Shown in pieces: positions 50,597 to 61,559 of a stretch of 64,000 nt of DNA. The stretch is from assembly GCF_042242105.1 (NCBI RefSeq), contig NC_092018.1, positions 27,956,167 to 28,020,166 on the forward strand, read 5' to 3'. Source of the DNA: Pempheris klunzingeri. Lineage: Eukaryota > Chordata > Actinopteri > Acropomatiformes > Pempheridae. Within the stretch, counting starts at the first letter, position 1. Each line of letters starts with the position of its first letter. The position numbers were made by a program, and so were the translations under genes. Under the pieces are notes generated by a model. The model was not told the DNA's origin. It ran no database searches and saw nothing but the letters and a program-made list of their open reading frames with translations.

Positions 50597-53021
50597 ATTC
50601 TCAAAAATCCTTTTAATGTGTTTTTTGTGTGTGTGTTTTTGTATTTTTGTATAGTGTTGTCAGACAAATCTGTAAAAAAAAAACAAAAAATATTTGATCA
50701 CAAAAATGAAAAATGAAAAGTTCTGGCAGAAAAGCAAAACTGACATCACAATATGAATAAAACTCACGTATACCTCGTAAAAACAGGGCAGGGTGGTGCA
50801 CCAGACAAACCAAGCAGTGAGTCAGTGAGCGTCTACAACACGTCCGGCACACACATGGTGTTTTACACTCAGGGGTTGTTGCCACACACTGAGTGGAGAT
50901 TAAATGGATGCATGAGCAACACATTTGGGACTTTTTCCTGTAAGTTAGGGGGAATGTAGGGTGCATGTTCCAGCAGGCAACAGGTCTTGTGTTCTGACAT
51001 TCCTGTCTCCTGAGAAAATGACTCTGTAAGATCCTACAGATCCTGTTTGGCAAGGGATAGGAGGGAGGGAAGAGGGGAAGGAAGGGTTGGGCTAATATAA
51101 GCCTGTGCATGAGAACCACCTGAGCTCTTCAGTTACTTATTTGCATGTCCTATCTTGCCTAACTTTAAAAATGATATGCAACATTTAAAATCTATCTTTG
51201 AAATTACAGAGTTGGTCAATTTGAAAGAATTGGGAAATAACCTAGATGTTCTGACAAGTTGAATATCTTGAGAGGGAAGTTGTAGATGGGGGATGAGAAA
51301 AAGGGGGAAATGTGAACTGGATGCATTTGTACGTTTAAATTGTTAAAATAAAAGATGTATAGAATAACGTCATTGGGTGGTTTGAGTTAGGACATCTGCA
51401 CAACACTTCAAATCTTCCACTGTAATCTACTGTAGCATAACACAGGGTTTGCATCTAACAGATCTTGCAGCACGTCCACACATACAGGAGCACAGTGTGA
51501 AGTGCTGGTTACTGCTTTTCCTCATTAAGAGTTGAAACTGGTATTTCCACATGGCGTATATTCATCAGCCGGTGGAACCTGAACAGGAGCATTGATGCCA
51601 CCTAGAGGCTCCTTGGTACACTTTAAACAGCCGACAGTGACAAATGGTCTCATGCTGCATGATGAACAGCACAGACAGCTAAACACGCTGCAGGTAAACT
51701 TGTTGAGTGACCTTTGGAAACTAAACAGAGCGAGATGAGGGAATAAAAATCCCCAGTTTGCCACTAGGAGGCAACTTTAAACTCAAAACTATCAACCTCA
51801 TGTGTCTGGCACTGCTAAACAAATGAATGCTTGATCCAATTCTGTGAGGAGTCTACATTAATATTTTTAAGTTTGAATTAATTTCAGGATATATATTAAT
51901 CACCTTTATCTGTTTGAAGCCCCACTCCATATTTGATGCAGTAAATGAAACACGTTCAGCTATTGAAGAGTGATGTTTAGAGCAAGAAGGCTGAATGTGG
52001 TCGTTGAGATGATAGAGAACAAGTGGCCATGAGAATGCCAAGAGAAAAAACTTCTCAAGCCGCTGCAAAACAGATGCACATTGTTTGAGGGCAGGAGATA
52101 ATTGCGATTCTGAATACCTCAAACATGACAGAAAACAACATTTAAGTCATTCTGATTGTGGCAGTGATAATTAAGTATGCACCACAGTACAGAAGATTGG
52201 CCAAGCCCGCTGGGAAAGTTCTTGCACCGTGTCTGTGTCTGTCAAAAGTAAGATCACTGACAACAAAGCACAGAGCATTTTGTAAATAACTGAAATTACG
52301 GCTGTAATCTCATGAGAATATGATTGCACGGAATGATTGTGTTTCTGTTGTGTGGAGACGTGTAGGATTCATTTGTGTCTAAACCATCAAACATACCTTG
52401 GATGATACATAATGATCGTTGGGTTTCAGGCCGCTGATGTTCACAGTCTCAAACCTGTAGCTTTATTTAACAGTGACAAATTAATATGATATGAAACAAG
52501 CTTTATGCTTTTTCCCGGTTTATGTACATGTGTGGAGCTGCTGTTGATGCAGCTGCAGTTCACGTGACCTCAACTGGAATATTTCAATAGACAAGAAACC
52601 CTCACAAAACTCAGCCTGATGTTACTTAAGTGACACAACAACACATAAAATGACTTCTTTTCAGGGTAAATTTAACATCAGGGAAGCAACAGCGACAGAG
52701 AATCAGCTGTGAGATCTCTGCGAATACTCTCATGTTCTTCTAAACTAGATTTTATGTGTTTGTCGTTCATTTCACAATAGAATATCAGAATTACCGCCTC
52801 GCCATTGTCTGTCTCCTCCAACCAGGCAAGACCCAAGATTAGCGTCACCAGTTCAGTGTCCCACCAAATGTGAAGAATGGTCACAGTCTCCCTCTTCTGT
52901 TTCTGAGTTCTGTCGAATAATGGCAGAATATTGTGATGTGAACGTGAAGTTAGCCTCTGACGTTTTGGACATTAAATGTCACTATTTAATTATTTTAGAC
53001 ATTTCCTAATAATCAGCATAT

Positions 53022-53225
53022 GGATTCTTGAGTCGTGGCCAACAAATGTGTTTTGTGAGGTCCCATTGACTTTTACGTTTGACCTTGAATCAAAATTGTA
53101 ATCATCCTTAAGTCGTCCTTTTCCAATTGGACGTTTGCGCCAAATGTGAAATTCCCTCAAGGTGTTCCTGAGATATGGCGGATGGACAGATAACCTGAAA
53201 ACATAATGCCCTCGGCCTCGACCCT
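53022..53225 (+). repeat. Dispersed teleost repeat (SINE-like or LINE tail), partial
   Basis: Phrases such as gttttgtgaggtc, tttgaccttgaa, aattccctcaaggtgttcctg, gagatat and cctgaaaacataatgcc, in this order, match an interspersed sequence I recognise from many percomorph genomes. Relative to that sequence the copy has internal deletions (after gagatatggc). I am not sure of its family name. Confidence 0.55.
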
Positions 53226-53810
53226 CACCGGCACAGACACGTTAACAACAGTGTTTTTACAGTGAAACAAGCCAAACAGTTTTTACACTAATCAAACTGT
53301 CTAAACCTGACACCTAGAATCAAACAGGGCCTCAAATAGGAATTTGATTTTAATATGTGAAATCAGGCTTCAGGTGAAGGCTCCAGTCACATTAGACTGA
53401 CCAGTGTGGATATTCTGTTTTGTTAGATGGTTAGAAATATCTACTGGTCAAAATATCTACTGCAACAATATGTTTTCTCTTGGGTTTTTTTTTATCTATT
53501 GCTCCTGTTCCTCACTAGTTAATCTATGCAAAACATCCATTTCTCCTAATCCACTGGCTGCTGTATTTAGCTTGTTATCATTGGATTCCAGTGTAAGTCG
53601 TCCTCAAAGAAAAGCCACAGCATCTGCATGCTGATTAATGGTCATGAACAAGAAGTCTGACAGACTCCCTTCTTTTATAACATGGGTGCAAGAGATGATG
53701 TCTATGAACAGTTTATCTAACGCAACAAAAAGGGTAACATTGATACACAAAAGAAAGTGTGACATGATCCGAGTTGGGGGTTGATATCCAGGAAGCTCTT
53801 CTAGCTGTAG

Positions 53811-53846
53811 ATGTGTGTGTGTGTGTGTATGTGTGTGTGTGTGTGG
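53811..53846. repeat. Interrupted (GT)n microsatellite
   Basis: A GT run broken once by tat near 53828. Confidence 0.88.
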
Positions 53847-54879
53847 TGGTATTCGTCACATGTATGCCTGTGAACAACCTTCTTTTCCAGTGGAGCTGTG
53901 ACTCACGTCCATTTGAACTTGGTCACATGCGTTGGAGAGGTCAGACTATTCCACACAGGTAGCACTTGTGTGAACTTGTCAGATGCAAACTACATCATCC
54001 AGCAGGCCCTAAATAAATGAGTAATGAAGAGGAACTCATCAGCAGATTTGGAGGCAGCGTAGCATCTCAGAAAAGAGTCGATTGTGCTGACGGGGAAAGG
54101 CAGCCCGACCGTCCTGTGGAGCTTCTCAGTGAGGCGGCTGTTCATGGGGAGTGACAGGTTGATCAGTAACACCGTTTGTGAGCATTTCTTCACGTTCTGC
54201 TCGGCGACGCTTGTTTAATGAGCTACACACTCTCCACACTCTGGAGTTTAGGAGTGTGCTCAGTGTCTTTGGCATTAGCGTCCACACAGAGACCAGTAGA
54301 GAGAGGAGAAAAACAGCAATACCTCTAAAACGAGCCAAAAAACATCTGTAAAGATTCTTTTTTTTTAAAAAAAAAAGGAGAGAACGCCCTCCGTGGGCAT
54401 AAATATGAAGCTTGGCCAGTAGGTGTCACCAGATTGGAGGCCATGTTGTTAATAAAATAAAAACCTATGGTCTCTTTTTCACCTCTCACTTCCTCATTGA
54501 CAGATCTGTCTGTCTTTCTGGGCACTTACACACAAGTCAAACTATACATAGCATCCAGACATGTTACGGGAAATTTCGCTTATTATATAAAAATAACAAA
54601 CCCCCCTGATCACCAAAAACACCCTGCAGCCTGAAATGTGTTCTTCTAAAGAACAAGCAGATATATTTAGGCAAAACAAAAGACATCTGAGTGTCTCCAC
54701 AGTGGTTTGGTGGGGGTGGGGGGTTACACACAATTTGGGGATTCCATGTTCAGCAAAGCAACCCAGTCAAAGACAACTGTAATTATTCCTCCCTGCCAAC
54801 AAACAAGCTGAACATGAGCTTTTGGCAGCAGAGGTCTCATGACCGGACTGGAAAGGCGTGTACTCAGAGCAGCTCTACA

Positions 54880-54886
54880 TATAAAG
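54880..54886 (+). promoter_or_regulatory. TATA box of slc20a1
   Basis: tataaag at 54880-54886 is followed by GC-rich sequence and, 124 bases on, by a strong splice donor at 55009/55010. This places a transcription start near 54910. The location is inferred from motif and spacing. Confidence 0.55.
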
Positions 54887-54909
54887 CGCAGCCTGCACGC
54901 ACAGACGCA

Positions 54910-55009
54910 CAGACGTCCCTCCTGCACAGACACCTGTCCGCGCGCACGGAGCACAGGGCACGCGCACAGGACGGCGGACCCCCCCCGATCTGCCACCTCG
55001 ACCTCACGT
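54910..55009 (+). other. slc20a1: slc20a1 non-coding first exon
   Basis: A GC-rich stretch ends in the donor CTCACGT|GTAAGT at 55009/55010. The matching acceptor (tctttctgtgttcctgttttgcag) is at 56314/56315. The 5' end is estimated from the TATA box. Confidence 0.6.
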
Positions 55010-56314
55010 GTAAGTGTCAACTGTTTTACTCTATTTTCTCCCCCTCTTTCTTTATTTTCTTTACTTTTTTCTCTCCCTGTGTTTGGATTATGCAAGAGGC
55101 AGCTGAGGAGATTAACATGCCGCTATTTTGGAAAATGAGTGACAGTCCTGAATGGGCCAATTATTCGTAGCTGTTAAGTCCCCCGTTTTGAAGTTTTAAG
55201 TGGATTTGTGAGCGAGTTCACTACGCAAGTGGGATTTTTAGAGCCTACTACCATTATGTGTGTCACTATGTGCCCGCTGAAAACACGGTGACACACTCAT
55301 AACATAAGATTCATACATTCATTCATTTCATGTAAAGGATCAACTCTCATTGGTCATCTGGGATCTTGTAGAAAGTCCTATTGAAACATCCCAGGAGACT
55401 TAAAACACGGTGTAGTGCAGGGAATTAGTCACTCTTGTCATAAAACCAATGTAGTAATTCACTAAAACTAAAGTAAAAAGTAAAATTAGGTGTGAAAAAA
55501 GCATTTTAGTCAGCAGAAATAAAATAAAAACTAGAAATGTGACTGAAACAATACTGTGTACTGACAAAACTGACAAAAATAAGATAAAAATAGAGGAAAA
55601 TGTCTTAATACTTAACACTGCCAGCATGTCTGTTGAGACTTGGATGACTGTCAGTCATTTGCATTCAAAAAGTGTTGTGTTGGTACCATAATAGCAATCT
55701 GAACTTTAATCCACCCCTGAAAAATATCCCCCATATTATGATAAAAAAAACTAGAATTAATAGTGAAATTAAAAACTAAACATGTGTACAATAAAAAAAG
55801 CTCAAGTGAAGTAAGCAAACCCACTGTGGAAACTAACTGAGACTAAACTGAAGTGAAAACAACAATCATCAATGGATGAAACTTGTATAATCACATAGAC
55901 TACAATCTGTCTCCAATAGACTTTAATATATAGCATAGAGAGTCTTCTTCCTGCCTCCGTCATGAAAATAATGTCATGAACAGCCTCAGTAAAAGCCGCA
56001 CTCCAAGCTGCATCAGTAAACTGACACACTGACTCCAGATCAGTGTTATTATTCCCTCAGCTGTCCATAGTGTCCTGCTCAGACAGATAACTCTACAGGA
56101 ATGTTACACAGTTTTATGCCAAACTCACACCAGCAATGACTTATTACACTTTACCGTGACCACTTCCCTCTGCCCCGGCACACTAAATCATGCCTGCTCT
56201 GGTCTTGTCAGCCTGTTTTGGGCTTGTTAATATGTAACTCAATGCAGCCTTTGTTTGTGAACCAGTAAATGAGGAATATTAACCACTAACTCTTTCTGTG
56301 TTCCTGTTTTGCAG
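55010..56314 (+). other. slc20a1 leader intron, no gene seen
   Basis: A 1.3 kb AT-rich intron separating the leader exon from the exon that carries the start codon. Confidence 0.6.
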
Positions 56315-56342
56315 TGTGTATCATCAGGAGCTCACTGTCACA

Positions 56343-56456
56343 ATGGATGTCTCTCCCGTCTCCTTACCCAGTCACTGTGTTATTATGAAGCCCACAGAGA
56401 AACCCTGCACACCTAGCTCGCAACACATTTTGATTTCTTCCCAGTTGCACCTTTAG
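56343..56456 (+). promoter_or_regulatory. slc20a1 upstream ORF, 37 codons
   Basis: In the exon beginning at 56315 an ATG at 56343 opens MDVSPVSLPSHC and continues to a TAG at 56454-56456, 151 bases before the main start codon. It has no recognised homology. It could lower translation of the transporter. Confidence 0.45.
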
Positions 56457-56607
56457 AACTGAACCAAAGGGGTTCGTCAGTCCATTTATTGGTGGGAATT
56501 TACTTAGAAATACATTATTACCTCATAAGTTAACATAATAATCATAACAGTCAGCTGGCTTGGTTTACCGCTGATTGTTTTCATTCTGTTGAATTGAATT
56601 GCAAGTA

Positions 56608-59600
56608 ATGATGGATACAACTACACTAGCAACCCTGGCTGCTGCCACTACCATGGCCCTGGCCTCTCAGTCGGACATGTCAGGCTACTTGTGGCTGCTG
56701 GTGTTGGGCTTCGTCATCGCCTTCATCCTGGCTTTCTCTGTGGGGGCCAATGATGTGGCCAACTCCTTCGGTACTGCAGTGGGCTCCGGAGTGGTCAGCA
56801 TGCAGCAGGCCTGCATCCTGGCCACGGTGTTTGAGACGGCGGGCTCAGTGCTGCTGGGGGCCAAAGTCAGCGAGACCATCAGGCAGGGAATCATCGACGT
56901 CCGGATGTACAACGGCTCCGAACACATCCTGATGGCAGGATCGATAAGTGCAATGTTTGGTAATTCCTGTTTAATTTGAATGGTGCAACGGACATACAGC
57001 AAAGGGAAATGTTTGTCTGGTGAACTGTCACGCTGGGAGAACAGGCCCTGCTCATGTTTTTGTCCTGCAGGCTCTGCTGTGTGGCAGCTGGCTGCATCAT
57101 TCCTGAAGCTCCCCATTTCTGGAACTCACTGCATTGTTGGAGCCACAATTGGATTCTCCATGGTAGCCAGAGGTCACCAAGGGGTCAAATGGATTGAGAT
57201 ACTGCGCATTGGTGAGTATATGTTGTTACGCCCCACGTTTCAGGACAAGGATCTGTTAAAGCTGAAATACAAGTTCAGCCAAAAGCTTATTGATCGATGT
57301 TCTTTCAAATGTCTTTTGCTATCCAAAGTGGCTTCCTGGTTCCTGTCCCCTGTGCTGTCCGGCATCATGTCAGGAATCCTCTTCTATTTTGTTCGCAAAT
57401 TCATTCTGAACAAGGTAAGTGTGACACCAACAGTACTGTGGTACTATTATGTACTCGCAGTATGAAAAATAAAAGTTCTCATGATATTAACTTGTTATGT
57501 CTAGTGGGGGGTCATGTACCAGACTTTTTACTGGCCAGGACAAGTTGCAACCAATGAAGAAGTTACCCAGGAAGTAATATCCAAGAAATAGCATTACTTG
57601 GTGAGCTTTGGTTGGCAGATTTCTTTTACCTTTCAACAGCCTAGTGTTTGTGCTAAGCTAAGTTACCCGGCTCATGTTTACTGCACAGACTAGAGAGCGA
57701 TATCAATCTTCACGTCTACTTCTCAGCAAGAAAGCAAATAAGTGAACCCACTGGAGCTCATCAGTGGCTTCATACGTGACCCACACACGTGTGTCTCAGT
57801 GAGCGCTCACACACTGATCTCCGCAGGCTGACCCCGTCCCCAACGGCCTCAGAGCACTTCCTGTCTTCTACGCCATCACTATTGGCGTCAACCTCTTCTC
57901 CATCATGTTTACAGGAGCGCCACGTGAGTACCACGTCCGCACACTACACCCGCGCCTCTTTTGGCTCTCACTTATGGCACCGCGCTAACACAGCAGCTAC
58001 TGAAAGTCACTGGAGACACAGAAGAGTCTTCTTAGGAAAAAAAAAAAGTAGGTGACACAAAAATCAGGAAACATTTCATCATCTTGTTCTGGACATTTTG
58101 ACTGTTCCAGACACTAAGTAAGACAGGATCGCAGAAGACTAAAGCCGCCAAACACAGCAAGAATGAAGTAAAAGCAGTTTAATGGGAATCTGAGAAAGAT
58201 GCCTCTATTAAATGGACAATCTCCACTCCTTTTTGTTTCATTTGCAGGATTGAACTTATCGAGAAGTCAACTGGCCTGGGCCCTTCACTGAAGGCTGCAG
58301 GCCGGTGTGTGTGTGGGTGATATAACACACCGTAACTCCTGCTATGCAAAATTACAGCAGGGTGCACGTCTCTCACCAACACTGCACACACGCTCCGGCC
58401 GGCACGTTATTTTCTGACACGAAGATGCAAAAATTACTTTTATTTCATTTTTTAAAAGAAGGATATTTTCTACCCAAACACTTTAAAGATGTTGTGGCTG
58501 TTCACATTCACATGTTGGTGATGAAAGCCACTACTTTTACTATGTGCTGTTTTCTCTGTTGTTAACCTGCTGTTGTCTACGAGAGCAAACAGGTAAGTCG
58601 TGTCTGTGAGGGAAACGTCAATATTGTCATACTAACCTGCAGTAAGCCATCTACTGTAACTCTGCAGCGCAAATAGCTATTCTATGGTAGCATTAAAAGC
58701 CTAGTGAAATTAGTAGATGAGCCTGCCAGTGTTTTTTCAGTGTATTATCACTGGGCTGCAAGGCCGGTCCCTTTGTTATTATCTGATAGGAGGAGTGTGT
58801 ATTCTCGCTGATACTGTGTGTGTGTAAGAACATGCTGAAACACTGCAGCAGGCTGTTGGGACCTTTTGCATAATTGTTTTTCGTGGAACTATCACACGAT
58901 ATCATGTGGGTCATGCTGCTAAAAGAGACCTGTTAGATGGTAGAATGTTTGTATGCTAATTAGTCCAAGAATGCGTAAGTACTAACAGTTTCATTCGTTT
59001 TCAAAGGAGCAGCGTCAGTTGTGAATGAATTACAGAAGTGTTAAGCTTGTTTCACCTTATCTGAGAGAGACGTCTCTGTCTTGTGTGCACAGTGCTGGGA
59101 TTCGACAGAGTGCCGTGGTGGGGGACACTGTGCATTTCGCTGGGCTGCGCCCTCGTCACAGCTTTGGTCGTTTGGTTCATTGTCTGTCCGCGCCTCAAGA
59201 GGAAAATCAAACGTTAGTAAATCTTACGCTTCAGACTTTCATTCATGAATGAAAAGCAACTATTAAATCAAACTATTTTATTTTTTGGCTGACAGAGCAT
59301 GCATCTTTAGTAGCTGAGACCAGTAATGGAAGTCTTGGCTGTATTTTTTTATAGTTTTAGGCCACTTTTGGAGTTTAACTTGTCTAGATTGTGATACAGT
59401 TGATCTCAGTTGAACGCTGTCATGTACCTCAGGAGGACCAGCTGTTGCTCCCTGTGAAACTCCGCTGATGGAGAAGAACTCCAGCAAACCCGCGCAAGAG
59501 GAGCAGCCCTCGGTACCTCATGACCCTCGACCCCAGACTCCCCCAGCAGACAGCCAGAGGGTGGCTTTCAAACTCGGAGGCTCAGAGGAAGCTGATTTGG

Positions 59601-60951
59601 ACAACAATGAAATGGAGGCCAAAGACTTGGATATCAGCAATGGTGAGAAATAAACACTGTTTTTATGCTTTATCTCACTGTGGTGGTTACATCCTTGGAT
59701 ATTTAACCACAGGTAATTCTGAAGTTCAACAACTGAACTACAGTAAAGGATGTATGTTCACAGGTCTGAATGGCACTGTAGGTCCCATGATGATCACTGA
59801 TCCTCACAGTGGACGCTCCCACACAATCCACAAAGATTCTGGCCTTTACAAAGACCTGCTACACAAGCTTCACATGGCTAAGGTCGGCGACTGCATTGGT
59901 GACAGTGACACGGAGGAGCGTCCCATCAGGAGGAACAACAGCTACACCTCCTACACCATGGCCATTTATGGCATCCAAGGAGATCCTAAATACAGGGAGC
60001 CGGATGGCGGGCCGCAGAGGATATCAAGGGTGGACAGTTACAGCAGCTACAGCTCGGCAGTGACCAGCGAGAGTGCAGTACAGCAGGGGAGTGGAAGCCA
60101 GGAAGCAGTCACGGACGTCGCTCTGGAACAGGACGAGCTGGAGGTCGACCAACCAGCTGTTTCCTTGCTTTTCCAGTTCCTGCAGATACTCACGGCGTGC
60201 TTCGGCTCCTTCGCTCACGGAGGGAACGATGTCAGGTAGACAAGTGTGGGTTTTCTCCTGAAATGGGATTTCATGTATGTGCTGCTCATCCAGAGGATTT
60301 ACATGAGCCATTTTCATCACTAGCAATGCCATCGGTCCACTGGTGGCTCTCTGGCTTCTGTATGAGAGCGGCTCCGTGGTGTCCAACGCACCCACACCGA
60401 TGTGGTTGCTTCTTTACGGTGGGGTGGGCATCTGCGCCGGGCTCTGGGTATGGGGACGAAGAGTGATCCAGACCATGGGCAAAGACCTCACACCCATCAC
60501 ACCCTCCAGGTATGCCACGTGTTTATATTCTATAACAATTCTGAAATATCTTAAAGTGTGCTAACTTCTTTTTCCTCCCATTTAGTGGATTCAGCATCGA
60601 GCTGGCTTCAGCACTCACAGTTGTTGTGGCATCCAACGTTGGTCTTCCTGTCAGCACAACCCACTGCAAGGTAATGAAGCTCAAAACTCTGAAACCTCAA
60701 ACCAAACAGATGGATCTGAGAATCAAAAATAGGTTCAGTGTCATAAAATTATTGTATATTCTCTGTCGATTAAGTTTTATAATCCGTGATCACAGGTAGG
60801 ATCTGTGGTGGCAGTGGGGTGGCTGCGCTCCAGGAAATCGGTTGACTGGCGTCTGTTCAGGAACATCTTCATCGCCTGGTTTGTTACAGTTCCCATCTCT
60901 GGGCTGATCAGCGCCGCCATCATGGCTGTCTTCATATATGTCGTCCTGTGA
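56608..60951 (+). CDS. slc20a1: Sodium-dependent phosphate transporter PiT-1
   Basis: Ten coding exons: 56608-56959, 57071-57211, 57329-57414, 57827-57923, 59093-59212, 59433-59642, 59764-60235, 60324-60509, 60586-60670 and 60796-60951. The phases agree and give 634 residues (human PiT-1 has 679). Two tandem ATGs open the frame; the second has the better context. Both Pho4-family signatures are present: [18 protein letters not shown] near residue 50 and [15 protein letters not shown] across the exon 7/8 junction. The C-terminal half carries [18 protein letters not shown] and [20 protein letters not shown]. The large middle loop (exons 5-7) is hydrophilic, with [15 protein letters not shown] and [23 protein letters not shown] and AMFGSAVWQ favour SLC20A1 over SLC20A2. 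The protein imports phosphate with Na+ at the plasma membrane. Which teleost copy (a or b) it is cannot be settled here. Confidence 0.96.
57924..59092 (+). other. slc20a1 intron 4, no gene seen
   Basis: A 1.17 kb intron between donor CCAC|GTGAGT and acceptor GCACAG, the largest within the slc20a1 coding region. Short open frames here show no domain. Confidence 0.7.
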
Positions 60952-61020
60952 GTCCGGCTACGCTGCTGCTTCGACTGACGGACTGCGAGTTTTTGTTTCG
61001 CTGACGGGTAAAACTGTGCT

Positions 61021-61026
61021 AATAAA
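61021..61026 (+). terminator. slc20a1 polyadenylation signals
   Basis: AATAAA at 61021-61026 is 70 bases after the stop codon. Further copies at 61251-61256 and 61538-61543 could give longer 3' UTRs. The most used one is not determinable from sequence. Confidence 0.6.
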
Positions 61027-61559
61027 CATGTTCCATTTGGTCTCTGTTTATGATGTTTATGATATCATTCAGTGTCACTTGTAGGTCAAACCCATGACGT
61101 TATCTCACAGGAATACGTCCATAAATAATGTTGGATCTAAAAACAGCGTTCAAATATCCTGATGTCCTGTATATCCTTATGTATATTTGTATAAAAGCAA
61201 TATTGTATTAAAAATCAAAACACTCAATTATGAAAAACAAATCGTTTTGTAATAAAACTACTAGTTGCTTGATTTGAAAGGATTTCAATGTATTAGACTT
61301 ACTATTAAACATTTTCCAGTGAATCCAATTTACTGTGTGTGCATGTGGGATAGATGAGTTTCTAAAAAAAAATTAAAATAATAATTAAAAAAACACCGTC
61401 ATGAGGTGGTTTTGCTCTGAAATATTATGTTGACTACACAGCTATGATTCCTGAAAAAGATTCTTTATTGTATGTAAGTTATGAACACATGGTTTACCCT
61501 GTCCTCGTCCCATGCTTTCATGTAAGTACTTGGGGGAAATAAAGGTTTAATGCTGTTCT

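Larger units (their letters stand above)
50613..54875. other. Intergenic stretch between vgll4l and slc20a1
   Basis: About 4.3 kb with no recognised gene. It holds a dispersed fish repeat at about 53022-53225, a GT microsatellite at 53811-53846 and an A/T run near 54357-54376. Confidence 0.6.
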
